Part shown: positions 33,001 through 46,600 of the stretch, piece by piece
Layout: each line of letters starts with the position of its first letter
Position numbering within the stretch: the first letter of the stretch is position 1
Assembly (NCBI RefSeq): GCF_036669915.1
Contig: NC_089316.1
Coordinates: 970,734 to 1,034,733 of the forward strand
From: Pocillopora verrucosa
Lineage: Eukaryota; Cnidaria; Anthozoa; Scleractinia; Pocilloporidae
Reading direction: 5' to 3'
DNA length: 64,000 bases
Notes under the pieces: generated by a model
Told to the model about the DNA's origin: nothing
What the model saw: only the letters and a program-made list of their open reading frames with translations
Database searches by the model: none
Translations under genes and position numbers: made by a program

Positions 33001-36000
33001 ATTTTATCCCCTTATTGAATATCCAAACGTGTGCATTACCTTAAGTAAGTTTTCCTCTGTTCTTTTACCTCATTACTATATCTGTTCATAGTAAGCATTT
33101 TCATGTATTGGACATAACTGAACGTAGAAACATTGTTCGAAAATCTACCTTTATGGCTGAAAATTACAACATATTATTTTGAGAGCAAACTGAATCTGGT
33201 GAAACACGAATTAATCTTAGTGTAAGTTTTGTATGACCTGAGCTTTTTCACCTCTCTGCCTATGTTGTATACTGAATTCTAATTTTATCTATTGCAGGTT
33301 CCTGTTTTGGTCTTCGTTGGTTTACCCCAGCATGTGAAGTGCCTTTATGTGGACATGCAACTTTAGCCTCAGCAGCTGTTTTGTTTGACTCCATAGGTAA
33401 GGTGTAACTCTCAGAAGTGATTAACAAGTAACTTCTCCCTACAATACCCATGCACTATCCAGCAAACAGGTAATGAGAATACTTAAATCTATCAGGTAGA
33501 AGTTGTTATCATGATCTAACACCAAATCCTCATAACTTATTTACAAGGAAATGTGTAGTAGCTAAAGGGGAGAATTGACAATCAGATCTTGGGAGTTAAA
33601 GGGTTAAGAAAGTTGTGGTTTTAATAAAAGCTTGTTACTGGCCATCTACCACCCTCTTTGGACCTGTTATCCCCTGGCTAGCCTGTGAGCTGGGGTACCT
33701 GTGGGCTTTCACACTTGTAAGTGAGTTATAAGCTGGCAGGGAGTCTCAAAACAACAACCTCACTCTCAGGGTCTTAGTTCTACCCTTCCTTTACCAAAGG
33801 AAGGAAATAAAGAGAGACCTGGGAATGAGATTGTTGAAACAAGAGCCTCCCAACTTGTCATTTATTTTCAAATTTCCTATGTTTATCCACAAACACAGCA
33901 TTCTGACCAGTCAAGAATAACAGACAAATTACAGGTGTAATTAAAAATTATTATAAACAGCACTCTTTTTATTTGCCCTAAAAATAAAAGCTAAAAATTA
34001 CATTTTGAAGCTTCCATAATTTTATTATTAGTTTCAGCTTGGTGAGCATACCCCAGATCTCCCCCTCCCCACCCCCCCATGGAAGAGGCCAACCCTTTTC
34101 CACAGTAAACTAGTTATAACAACATTGATAGCTGCCTATGTCAAATGTTACTTAACCTTCTGTCTACTTTTATAACTTAAAAATGCAAATATCAGGGGTA
34201 CCATTCCCTTGTCTGAATTGTTTGAGCCTTTGCAACAGCTTTTGCTACTGAATCAATCCAGTATATAGTAACCTTACCCCCCCCCCCCCCGAATATATCA
34301 TTAATGCATTCTCCGTTTTCCCAAGTCTTTCCAATCCTTCTATTTTAACTATTGTAAGAAATTTGCAATTTGTTAATATGTAATCATTGAACATACCCTT
34401 ACTAGGTAATGCAAATGCTGAAGTAACATTTGAAACATTAAGTGGAAAGTTAATGGCAAGACAAGAAGGTGGGAATCTGATTTGATGTAAAAGGCTAACT
34501 AAAAGCGCACAGTTAGATACTTTGGTTTTCTTAACCAAGTTCAAACTTGAGAATGTAAATTTTCCACTATAGAGAGTTTGTAAAGCTGACATTTCAAGCA
34601 CTCATCCCTTGTCAACGAAAATGTCTACGGTAATTTTCTGGTCAATTAAAATTATAATACTAGAAAGTTGCATTGGTGAATACTAGTGGTATTTATTATT
34701 TGCAAGATCTTAAAATGAAATTGACAAGTCGAGTCTAATTGTGCTCTCAATGAATTTGGGCAAGAATGTTGCAGCCAGCAGTCATATTTTGATTTCCTTT
34801 TTTCTTTCTGTTACAGGTTCATTAATTTGTTTAAACTTCCCTTTGAACAGCTGTGAACCATTACCTAAAGTATGTGTTAATTTCATTGTGTTTATGTACA
34901 GCATAGGGTACCAAATTTACATCTAGCCTTGAATGTTAAAAATTAACATTATCTTAAATTTCGTTCATTTGCCACTAATATGAAAAGTGGGATACGCTGT
35001 CTGAGAATTTTTTCATGAAACTTTAAGTTAAAAATTCCCTACCAACCAATATTGTCTATAATTGTGGGTATAGCATAATATTTATGATTATTGTAGCAGC
35101 TGTTTTGTGGGAGAATCAAAACTTGTTCAACAAGTAAGTTCAAAGCATGTTCTTGCCTTAAAATCAATTTCTCACATTTCATTTCTGTCAGGAAGAAGCA
35201 ATGAAGAGATTAATTAAAGCAGGTAAACAACTTTTTCTTCAACAATTTTTACAAGAGACAGGAAGAAGCCCATTTTGGTCTGGGTGTTATACCACTAAAA
35301 GTTAAGTCTTGGAAACTGCTGGTTCTGAAGCATCAAGTGACTCAAATACTACTACTCCATCTGGATGAAACACCATTGCATCCCATGTTACCCTCAACCA
35401 CCCCCCCCCCTCCCCATTTCTTGTATTTCAACAAGTTTTCCTGACATTTACCAAAACTCCATTTTTATTCCATGGCCCAGAGGCCTGGTGAGAGGGAAGG
35501 GTCTTGGAAATTTCCAGCCTTTAAAATAACAAAGTCAGAAAGGGAGGTGTCTGGAAGAGCAAAGTTGTGACCACAAGTAGTCTACTGTCTCTCACTCTAA
35601 CAAGCCTATTATTCATTCTGTTCACTGTAGGAAGGAAATAGGTCAAATAACAATGTTTACTTATCCAAAAATACTTATTAGAAGATAAATCAGTAACTGA
35701 AAATTGTTATCAGTTGTAGGCGACCTTAGGGTGAAAGACGTTGAATACTCTAAGACAACCAAGAATCTTCTCTTGTGTTTGGAGCCTTCATTGACAAGGT
35801 CAGGTCATGGAATAAGAATTAAAAAGAACATAAAATTACTCTTACATAAAATTAGGAAGTGTGGGCTAAGGGGCAAACCTTGTTACACAATTTGACTACA
35901 AGTTTGTCCTATTGATGCTCACTCAGTCATTGAATAGCATTGTATTTCTGATAAATCTTTAACTTTTGCTCACAGAGAAGATCTGGAAAACCTCTCCCCA

Positions 36001-36804
36001 GACTTCCAGGCTATGTTGTCTGCCCCCTTGACTGAACTTGTCTGTGGTGTGATTGTAACCCTGCAGGGGACTAAGGTGAATGGGTGTGTGAATGGTAGCG
36101 GTGAGGTGTATGACTTTGTTTCACGTTACTTTGCTCCTTGGGTTGGAGTATCTGAGGACCCAGTAACTGGTGAGTTTTAAAATAGCTTTTAAGGTAGTTC
36201 TATTCATTAATGTTAGTTTCCTTTTTTAACATTACAATCTTTCGTTTAGGCTCGGCACATACAGTCCTTGCTAGTTATTGGTCACAAAGACTGAAAAAGA
36301 ACGATTTCTATGGTGAGTTCCATAATTCCTAGTAAGGTTGTTTGAAATGTGCTGTCTGAATTTTGGAGTTAGTGACATTTGCCCGAGTTTTTAGTATACC
36401 CATTCCAAACAAAACAAAAAACAGCAAAGCTTGCCTTTTATTTGGCCTTACAAGGGTATATTTCCTGTTTAGAGGGGTCAGTTTGTTGTGTAGTTTGATC
36501 CAACCAAGAAAAAGGATGATTACAAAATTGGTGTCTTGAATCGTCGCTCTTTGAGTTTATCTTTAAAGGCTGTGTTAGGCTTGATCAACCATCCATATTG
36601 TGTTTAACTTGAAATGTCTCCCTGTCACGTTTATATCAGTGTTTGGGGAAGTTTAATCTGACTTTTCTAACATATCATTTTCTTTTTTTAGCTCGTCAGT
36701 GTTCATCGCGTGGTGGAGAACTGAGAATTGATGTCAGGGAAGACAACAGAGTTGACATTGCTGGACAAGCAGTCTTAGTTCTTCAAGGAAGCTTACGCTT
36801 ATGA
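30084..36804 (+). CDS. PBLD: PhzF-family protein, copy 2, with Glu-to-Asp change at the catalytic position
   Basis: Same ten-exon structure as copy 1, also 297 aa: 30084-30182, 32615-32714, 33298-33396, 34406-34468, 34817-34869, 35192-35222, 35720-35798, 35976-36169, 36250-36312, 36692-36804. No frameshift or stop. About 17 residues differ from copy 1. The key one is Asp51 (NLSDTAF, codon GAC) where copy 1 and the family have Glu (GAA); His86, Asp236 and Ser241 are kept. Other changes include Arg-to-Cys and Gly-to-Glu within exon 8. The ~600 bp upstream was duplicated too, so it may be transcribed. The AATAAA seen 3' of copy 1 is AAGAAA here. It may be altered, weakened or drifting; a real gene by structure. 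Confidence 0.9.
31695..31734 (-). ncRNA. Hammerhead-ribozyme-like motif (left arm)
   Basis: On the minus strand: CCC (stem I), CTGAAGA, stem II GTGAA-GCGA-TTCAC with a GNRA loop, GAAA, stem III ACA-GCT-TGT, cleavage triplet GTC, GGG (stem I). All invariant core bases (CUGANGA, GAAA, UH) are present. Stems I and III are only 3 bp, the minimal form reported for retroelement hammerheads. Self-cleavage has not been tested. Confidence 0.5.
31748..31788 (+). ncRNA. Hammerhead-ribozyme-like motif (right arm)
   Basis: Plus-strand mirror of the left-arm motif: CCC, CTGAAGA, stem II GTGAA-GCAA-TTCAC (GNRA loop), GAAA, stem III ACA-GGCT-TGT, GTC, GGG. It differs from the other arm by a loop substitution and one extra base in the stem III loop, so both cores have been preserved despite divergence. 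Confidence 0.5.
32139..32290. mobile_element. Palindromic foldback MITE, copy 2
   Basis: Counterpart of 23123-23266, here with both arms full length (CACGCATG present in both). Arms begin CAGTTCAAAATGACTA and end TAGTCATTTTGAACTG. Confidence 0.75.
32447..32545 (+). other. Duplicated PBLD exon 2 in copy 2, donor changed GT to GC
   Basis: Equivalent of 23423-23521 with the same NAGNAG acceptor, but the donor reads AAAAG|GCTAGG instead of GTTAGG. A GC donor with an otherwise weak context suggests the exon is not used in this copy. Confidence 0.55.
32772..32970. mobile_element. TIR element, family C, in PBLD copy 2
   Basis: Duplicate of the 23748-23944 element, with a few substitutions (GGAGAATGGGC for GGAGAATATGC). 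Confidence 0.7.
33403..33606. mobile_element. TIR element, family B, in PBLD copy 2
   Basis: Duplicate of the element at 24374-24577, again directly downstream of the exon 3 donor (here GTAAGG). Confidence 0.7.
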
Positions 36805-37676
36805 CAGGTGTCATGCAACCCCAACCTTTCTGATAAATAGCATGGCAAACCAAAATTGCGGTTACAGAGAACACTCGCAATATGACATACACCAGTAAAG
36901 AAATATTAAACTTTGTATTACAAGGACAAAAGCAGGATTGTGTAGTTAAGGAAAACATTTCTACATTAAGTCTTGTTTCATCAAAGAAAATTCACATTAC
37001 AGCATATAACTAAAGATCTTCAAGAGAAAACACGCACTACAACCTTCCCACACCATATGTGATGTTTCTCAGGGAAACACTTTCTGTAAACATAATTTCT
37101 TCAAAAGTTAAAACTTGTATTGTCATAGAAGTTTCTGAAACATGCACTTGTTAAGCATAATTAATACCTTTCATTTAACCAGCAAACAGTCTTTCAGCCA
37201 TGAATAAAACGCTAGAGATTATCTAAGGTACCGTCAGTGCCCAAAACAAATGCATGAGACAACTATGACACACAAACTTCCTTAAAACAAAGATTTTCAA
37301 CATCTTTTTAAATTTATTTATTATTTAGAGAAACGTGGTCAGATAATAGATAATTATAACCAAGAAAGAGAAGAGATTTAGTTTGTTGTTTCAGTTAGTC
37401 ATGCTGGACGTTAGAGATTGCTGAGAAAGACCTTATCAGTATTTTTCCCCAAAGGTGAAAGATACCATTGTCAGAAAGGTATATTATTTTCACTTGACAT
37501 TGCCTTGTTGCTCTCTTTTCCTTAAGATGGAACCCCCCCAACCCCACCCCTTCCCTTTCAACATTGTAGTGCTTTCAGCTTTAAGAAGATTTAAGTGGAG
37601 CAAGGAACTAAGAAGGCTCATAACATTGTCAAACGGCTAACACATAACTTGTCCTACAGTAAAGTGAACTAGGTTC

Positions 37677-40600
37677 CTAATTCATGTACTTCTTTTGTAG
37701 CTGTTCAAATTCATCACTTGTGACAAACTTCTTCTGGTCCCTCACAACTTGAAGGTTGGAGAAAAGCTGTTGAAGTTCTAATAACAGAAATGAGTTGATA
37801 AATTGCTGTAACTGGCCCAAAGAAACAATTTTTTGAGACAATAACAACAAAATGAAGTTTAAAACCAAGTTTCTCACCTTTCTTTTCTTTAGACGACATA
37901 AATAACAACACCATATCGAATCGTTCAACATGACTAAGCTCTCCCAGAATGTGGCAAGCAAGTTTTTCTTCTCCTGTTACAATAACAAAGTGATCATAGG
38001 ATAAGATTATGACTCCACTCCGACTAAGGTTTCAATCCTCAATTGTTCTTGAATTAAAAAGCTAAAGTTTGTCTTTACCTTGTGGAACAATTTCCTGGCT
38101 GAGGGCTGCTATAATGCTACTTAACATTGGAGCATCAAGTTTATTACTGAGAACTGACCCAAAAAAAAACATACAATGTCAGTACACGACCTTCTTTGAG
38201 GACTCCTCTAAACTTTGCCCCTTACTTGGTAATTTATATTCCCATTTTCCCTTATTCTCTTTTGTGTCCCTTTCTTAATATCCTTCTATCCTCCCCTTTC
38301 CCACATGACCTATCACTCCCTATCGACCCCCCTTTAAATTCATTCCCGTTCTCTTCCCATTTTTTCTTTCTCGATCTGTATCCCACTTTCCTCTCATCCG
38401 TTATCGATTAACGGTTCTTATTCTTCCTTCATGTGAGCTTTTCTGAACCCTCCTTCCTCTCTCTCACATATCCACTTCTATTTCCCATTTCTTTTTCTTC
38501 TTGTTATTCTCTAATTCTCCTTTTTTCATCCTCCATTCCCTCTTCCCTTGTTTGTCTTTTAATCCCATTCTTTCCCCTATCACTCCTCTCTCCTGTCCCT
38601 TCCTTTCACACACAGCATAACAAGTATCTCTACGGACTTTGTACCTTTGGTGAGGCGTTTCGTCTCTAGCTGCCTCAGTAAATCCGCATAATCTTTAGTA
38701 TCATTTTTTTTCACCGAGTTCCACGCTTGAAAGAAATCATACGGCGTTTTCTAATGAAAAACAACCATGTTTAAACTTAAGTGATGTAACGCCATGACGT
38801 TGATGAAAGTGATAAGACTTCAATTGTTATAGAAGCTACGTCAAGGATCACGATTTTCTCCCGAAAATGAGGATGAAAATTCAAAATCGAATGAAATCTC
38901 ACAGTGATTGATACAACTCTCGTTGTTTCAGAAGCTTCATCAAGGGCCACTAATTTTTTTGCGAAGATATCGTAGGATCCGCAAAATTCAAAATCGATTA
39001 AAACGTTGAAGTGATCGTCAATCACCAAGGAAGGAATTGTGAAACAAAAAGGATCAGAGATGGAGGATGGAGAAGAAGCAAACGAAGTGAAAATGACGAT
39101 GAAAACAGTATCACTGCTCATTAAAGATGTCAACCTTTGCAAGCTTGACTGGCCTTCCAGTTGTGGTCCCTTCCATTGGGTTAATTGGCGCTTTATCTGA
39201 AAGCTTGTTAGCTGTAGAAGGAGACGGCTGTTTCGGCGAGGGGACTGGCCCTTCGTCTTCCTGGGAGACAAAAGATAGCATCAGTCATAGTAGAGGACGG
39301 GAAGGCAGCACATACGTGATACGCAAGGGTCAAGTATGACTTCAATACACCAGAGGCTTATACGGCGGGAAGTGAACTCTGAAATCACAATCCTTATTGG
39401 ATAGCGTGCTGAAGATCTGACACAAACAAGAGAAGGGAAATGTGGTTCCTTTAGCGTTCTCTCGTTGTACCATCCTCGAACACCCATACGTTGTTGGGGT
39501 GCGAGGAAAAAAAACCGTCGTATTACTCAAACTTGTTTACGCGTTAGTCGTTTTTGGGCTTGACAATATTCAGGTAAAATCTCGTTGTTCTCATCGCTCA
39601 AAAGGAGATTCCATAACCAGTTAAAAGGAACTCAGTCCAGATAAAAACAGAGTCCAGAAAAGACACATTTTTTTGGTGTTTTGTGAGGGTGGGGAGGGGG
39701 GTTTACTCGACCTACCTCGTGGTCTCTATCTTGTACATCCCTTATTGTTACTCTTTTCCATTTTGTTTTCGTCTCTTCGTGACTAATTTTCGGTGCCTGT
39801 TGTTCGGCTTTCTTTTCCTCTTTTCTTTCTTTAAGTTTTTCATTTTTGTCGTGTGATGACCTGCGTTCCTGCCAAAAGTGAACATGATCACAGTTTGAGT
39901 TTCTTTTTTTTTAACTATGAAAGAAAAAACTTGAAATACGTTAACGCAAGTACAAAGCGTTCATTTGGTATCTTATTGCAGGTGGGCAATATCCCAGCAC
40001 AGTCAGTCTTTACTAATGAAAACAGTCTTGTTGGAATACCTTACGGCACATCTCGAGAACAATTTTTAATTCTTTCTTGGCGGCAGCATTTTTCGGTTCA
40101 ATCTTCTGGAGGGATAACAAGTCTCTTGCAGCTGAATCATACTGCCCTAACGCCTGTCAAATACCAACAGAGCAACAATTGTCATGACTACAGACTGTTA
40201 CGAACACTAACAGTTGGTTGAAAAAAATATTCAGCACTTAATATGTGGTACACAGTAACTAACACATTGAAATCGATACAACTTGAAGCACGATGAGCAA
40301 CTTCTTCCAACTACTGTATACGGTTTGAACTAGGGCGTGTAGTCTGATTGTTTGTACAAGAGTAGTCCAGGAAAGGATTACTATGGGGGGTGGTGACCGA
40401 TGTGTTCACAAACCGACCAGAAGTAACCATAAAGAAGAAGTCTAATGCGATTTTTTGTCGGTTGAGTGTTATCCGGTTAGTGGAAAGTGATTAGTCAGTT
40501 TGCTGTTATTTACCAGCTGTAAGCCTCACGAAGCGTGAGTCAGTGGGAACCTTCTTTCCCGCTATTTCGAGTGTTAAGTTTTTTAAAAGGAAAAAAAAGG

Positions 40601-43600
40601 CGTCATTCTTTCTCTCTTGTTTTCTTATCATTTGCGGTTGAATCACATTAATCTAACCATTAAGGTCATACCCTACATGTTTCTCTCTCGGCAATGAAAC
40701 AAACCTTTTTGCCGAGTGCTCTCCTGAAAAGAGCCTTCACGTTATCAGGTTGAAGTCTCAGAGCTTCTGTTGCATCATCGATTGCCAGCTCGTGCTTGAG
40801 ACAAAAGGAAACTGATTAGTTTTCAGAGAATCCAAATAATAATAAAAAATTTGGAATAAATAAGTAAAAGAAATAATAGTCAATGTTTGCTAGACGAAAG
40901 AGAGGTCCGTTCTCTCTAGAGGAATATAAAAATAAGGTTAATACAAGTATGCAGAACTTTTAATTTTAACTTTTAACAGGGTTCAGCCTCTTACCTGATT
41001 GAGTCGCAGGTAACATAGTGCTCTGTTTGTATAAATTGCTACATTTATGGGATCAATATTAATGCATTCTGTGTATCGCGCAACAGCTTCCTCGCAGCGG
41101 TTCTGTTACGGGAAAAGGAGAAATACTCTTGCTCTAAATAAAAATATACCTTGGATTTTAAGTACATTTAAAATTTGCACGAAGGATCGACTACACGTTC
41201 TATCACGTAAAAGATTTTTTTTAATTACAAAAATTTCCACATGGCGGACTCCATGGCTTGTGCGCGTATGATAAAAGTAAATGAAAAAACACAAACAAAC
41301 AAAAGTACACAAAAGCGAAAGCAGCACTTCGTTTTTGTAACATAAGGAAACATATAAACACACTCTGGCATAAAAACAACAGCAACAAAAGTAACACGTT
41401 ATTTACCTGTTTTACTAACGAATTCCCTTCTTCTTTACACTGTGCAAACCTCACAGCTGGATCAACAGGGGCCTCCACAGTAGGATGAGTGGTGGTTGGC
41501 ATGTTTTCGGTTATCCCTTGTGGAGGGGAGGGATGGAGTTGGTCTGTGGCTTCTTCAGCTGACTGTGTAGGGGTAGGGTGAGCTGATGAGCTGTCAGTGG
41601 TAGGCGGCGCTACAGAAGACTTGATCACTGGTAAGTATTCCATTGGGGAAACTTTCCCTCTCCAGTTCGTTCCAAACCGACGTTCTAGATGTTTTGAAGT
41701 CCTACACAAGTTGAATCAAAGTCACTCTTTTGCTGCCAAAGTTGACGTATTTAGACGTTTGCAAATTGAAAAGTTAAAGATAGACCAATGAACACGTGTA
41801 GCAAGATGGTGGGGCGAAAAATAACACCCCCCCTCCCCCCCAAAAAAAAATTTCGCAAGGGCATATTACACTAAATAACTTCAGTGTACAGAGAAAACAT
41901 ATGGTAATTATTGCATGGAAAAATTGAAGAATAACAAAACGAAAAAGTATTATTTATGTCCTCTTAGATTTAAAAAAACCTTCATGAAGTTATCACCTGT
42001 AGTTTCCATTTAATGCAGTGCTGTTTTGAGGGGAGATTTTCAGCGCCATTTGGTAATCCAGCCAAGCCTTGTCGAACCTGGCACAACAACAATCAAGAAC
42101 GCAGAAGTTAATGGTGTCATGTCTCACGTTTGCGTTTTTCACGCGGACGGAGGCAAATGCAAGGAAAGCGTATGGAAAGTGCAAGGAAAGCGCGCGAGAG
42201 GGGTGAGATACACGAGGGGAAGGAGCTCCTCCTCTCGCGCGTTACTGGCTCTTTACACTCTCCTTGCGCTTTCCTCCACTTGCATTTCGATCTCGCGAGT
42301 TGCATGACTAACTCTTACAGGTACCACTTGTTTCTCGCAAGAGATCCTTCGTAACGTGTACAAATTTGAACGCCTCGTGTCTGAATTTTGTGCTTTAAAG
42401 TATTAAAATCAAACTAAAAGAACCTCTTACTTTTCTAAGATTTCGTATGCTTCGGCTCGTTTGAGGAGTGGTCTGAAAGCACCCGGTGAAACCTCCAAGG
42501 CAGATGTACAGTCATTTATACAACTAGTACAGTCACCAATCTTGATCATACACGAGCCACGGTTACACAGCAAAGCACACATGGCGTGACGGGATACGAC
42601 TTTCTCTGCGGATAAGAATAGTCAAAAACAACTCAACTGATCCTGTTTTATGATCTTCCAGTTGATGGTAGTTCTGAAAAATGACTGCTAGCGGAGATAG
42701 CGACCCTTTACACCCTGACATCAAATTGTAGTTTCTCCATATTGTTGTCTATACATTGCCTGTTACTAAAACAAAATTTGTTTAAAGATTAACAGCCTCT
42801 TTCGTAAGCGATCCTTCCTTTTCTCATCAAGACCGTAATGTTTGATTCAAGGATGATGCTGTAAGAAGAAGTTAGGGGTTGGAGTGTTAAGTGGAAGTCA
42901 TCATCTGGGTCAAGTGAGGAGTTGTTTCCCAATTGAATGTTGGTTCGTGAAAAAGTATTGGCTATGTTCGGAGTGTTGTCATTAGCTGTAAGTGCCGAGT
43001 ATCGTTCGTTAGTTTCAATCTGCCAGTGAAGTTAACTTGTTCTGTTTCGTTCCTCTGAGTCATGTGAATACCGTAAGTATCTGACATGTCCTGGAGTCGG
43101 TTTTAAGAGGACTACAGCAGCTCAATCTGTCCAAAGAAGTTCAGGGTTTCAGTCAAATATTACCGAGCACAGTCTCGGTAAACAGTATGGTTCATAAATT
43201 GAAGAAGTTCCCTTGAAATCCTTTACGTTTTTAACTTAGTTGCTACATTGAAATGTTCAATAACTTTGAAATAATCATAATCAAAAATATCAATCCGTAC
43301 CTTCTTTACTTTGCTTCAGTATATCAATAGCTTTTGTAAACTGCTCCGCTGCCTCAGCAAATCTTCCCAGTTTAAACAGTCGTGTGGCATCTTCTTGAGC
43401 CTTCTGCACTAATCCAGGTAGTTGGGGCTGTTTTTTAACTTCTTCCTTACCGCTCGATTGCACTCCTTTACCATCCATAGTTCTTTGAATGGCTTCTGCT
43501 TTGTCTGCTGGATGAGTAAATGATTTAGTTGACGTTTCATTAATATTTCTTTCCTCGTTTGATTTTGCAGAAGTTTCTGGTTCATTTTCACTCGCAACCT

Positions 43601-46600
43601 CGATGATTTTCATCCTTTTTCCTTTGGGTTTCATTGACGACCCTTTTTCTGTTTTAACAGAACTATGATTATTAGAAGAAGTACTTTCAGAGCCATTTAA
43701 TTCACTTTTGTCTTGGTGTGATTCCGCTGATTTTCCACCAAGCTTGCTGTGTTCTTCACTTTTACTAAAACAGAAGTAAAAAAACCCTAAGTAAAAAGAC
43801 GCACAGAATTCTCCCTGTGCCACTCCCCCCCCCCTTCTCACCTTCCTAGCTTACCCCCTTCACCCTCTCGTGCTTAGAGGAGGCCATGGGAAAACGAAAA
43901 AAAAGTTCCTCTGTGGCTTTTGAAAACTGTGTTCAAAAATATGCGCGAATCTAAATAGTTCGGATACTCTCAGCTTAAAACACTTCACGAACTAATATTT
44001 GTACAACATGTATCAAACTTAAATCCATAGCGAAACAGTAATGACAGTCAAATGTAAGGCAGCGATAAACATTGTTAAGATGTTAGGAGTCGTCTACCTT
44101 AAGCAAGCTCGCTGAGCGGAAGATACACGTACCATAAGCCTCAAATCACAGTAACTTCTCTCTAATTAACCCCAACTCTGACTCCAGTTTCAACTACTTT
44201 CTACAACAACTCCAACTAACTACTATCACCAAAAAGCTACGCTTTTTATTTTCATTTGGTTGTTTTTCTCAACCTCGGAAGTTGGCACCATACCTGTGCT
44301 CGACAGTGTGATAAACAATCTGAAGCGCTAAAGGCTTAAATTACTGATAACCTCCATAATAAGAAACACACACAGATGTGAACATGTTATGTTGGTAAGA
44401 AAAAGCTTTGAGTCTTATGCAAATAAAACACTTCAAATAGTGATAATTTATTATAGAAATATAACATTCCAGAACAAATCAACTAGAACCACAAAAACAT
44501 AATTCTTAATTTACACTACACAACAATAGTTACCTGTTTTCTTTCTTTTTTAATTCATCAAGCAATTCCTGTGTTAAAACAAATCAGCAGTAACTAATTG
44601 AAGCAAAATTACTCTGATTTATATATACCACTAAATGACTGAGGATGACAAAAACATGTTAAAATTTTTATCAACACATACCAAGGCTCGTTTATTTTTA
44701 GGTTCAATGGAAAGCACTTGATTAAGATCCTTCCTTGCTTCTTCATTAAGCCCTTTCCCTCGATGAGCTATGGACCTTCTCAAGTAAGCTTAGAAAACAA
44801 AAGCAAAAGAGAGTTCAGTGCATGACCTCACTTCAAATACCAGCTGACAGAAGGTAATAGGTTAGCTTTGTATTTCCTTCAAAATGAAAGGATTTCTGAA
44901 GCATTTTGTGATAGTCACAATTACTCGTTTGGATGTTGTAAAAATGTCCATTCATTCAAAGAAGCATTGAATGATAATTCACAAAGGTGGAAACTGTAAA
45001 CTAAAATGTAACAAGAATGATTGTGAATCACAAAGAAAAACACAGATTGCACACCGAAACATTAAAACAAAATATTTACCAGCCTACATTTTTCAAGATG
45101 GATAGCTTTTCCCTTCATAATTTAACTATTGGAAACAAATACAGTTGGATGCAAAGATAATTATTGTGAATCATTAAATGTAGTACCTTTTACATTCTTG
45201 GGTTCTATACTAAGCACATGATCACAGTCATCAACAGCTTCTTGGAACTTTCCAAGTTTAATTTCTTTAGGATAAAGAAAATATGCTATTAAATTAAAAT
45301 GACAACACACTTTTCACCAAAAGGTGACATGTATCCCTTCTTCTTCATTTCCAGAAGAAAGCTTATGTACATCAAGCAGTTGAAACTATACAATTCACAT
45401 CAGAAGGAACAATATTTTTTACAATAACAGGAAAGACTTTAATTTCTTATCATCATCAGTGGGTGCACTGTGAGCACTTTATACCTGCAAGTGCCCTGTT
45501 GTTGTATACTGCTGCTGCTTTTGGATCCAGTTCAATGCTTCGGCAGTAAAAGGTCAAAGCTTCAGAGTAATGGCCACTCTGGAATGCTTCATTTCCTTTC
45601 TCCTTTTCTCTGGTAGCAAGGATTTTCCTCTCCGTGTCACTCTTTCCTGTAAATGTAGAGAGGAAAAGAAAAGAATCTTGAAAAAGAATTATAATGACAA
45701 GGTAGTTATCAAGCAGTATAAATTTGTACAAGCTAGACACAAGCATAATGGTCAGTATTCTGTGTAGATCCTTATGCCTAGTACTAGGCAAGACAATTGT
45801 CTCCCTCAGTGCTTCCAGAGACCCATGGCAAAACTGCTTGGGAATAGCATGCCATGAGCTGTCTATCAACTGTAGCCCTAATTATGCCCTACTAGAGAAA
45901 CTGTTAGAGATAAGTGGCCAGATGGGTTGACTTTACCATACCATAGTTAACAGTGGAGGAGATGAAGAAAAGAATTGATTAAAAAATGTTCAGTCACTGT
46001 TTACTTATTTTGGCCAACTATCCCCATAGAAAACATAAATGAAATGAAATGGCCCATGCATTCACCAAGTGTCATACTTCATTTTTTTTAGAGTATTTTA
46101 CCTAAGTATCCAAGACCACATTGCAGTAATCTAGGATGGAACTTAAACCTGGACCTTTCTATAAAAATTCCAACAAGTTAATCACTACCCCATGTGTCTC
46201 GATTTTATTTAGCGACTCATCTAAACCCTTTAACTCCCAAGATCTCATTTGTAATTCTCCTTACTGTCTGTCATATAGTTCTTGGGATGTTAGTTTAGAG
46301 AATTTGGTATTGGATCAACTAATAATCCCTTAATTGATATCTTTCTTTTTTCTTATCACTTGTCTGCATGATCTTGTATGGAGAAATTATGTCTTGGTCA
46401 TTATGGGAGTTAAAGGGTTGAACAAAGTACTTGTAATAATAATAGTTATGAAGTATTTATATAGCACCATATCCATCAGCTCATGGCACTTAACAACACT
46501 TTGCAGGGGGAATTTGGTCAGACTGTATTGAGCAGTTTACAATTTTTGAATCTGTCAGAGCAGCCTTCAAATTCAAATCTCTCCATTTTGTTTCATATAC

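Larger units (their letters stand above)
29465..39486. repeat. Tandem segmental duplication, copy 2 (~10 kb)
   Basis: Direct repeat of 20640-29464. The junction is at 29462-29465, where ...GGACACCCA is followed by GGGATAAGAG. It ends at ...TCGAACACCCA (39486), after which SPAG1 continues in unique sequence. Relative to copy 1 it has an extra ~330 bp in PBLD intron 3 (about 34043-34368), 668 bp carrying SPAG1 exons 20-21, and a ~240-bp foldback in intron 1. Identity elsewhere is high by eye, with scattered substitutions and microsatellite length changes. Confidence 0.93.

Noticed and set aside
38777-39271. 164-codon minus-strand open frame
   Set aside because: The supported coding sequence here is SPAG1 exon 20 (39135-39260) in another frame; this frame reads through the exon and intron without family resemblance.
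42026-42354. Several overlapping Arg/Ser-rich open frames in the SPAG1 intron
   Set aside because: Explained by the GC-rich inverted repeat at 42120-42310.
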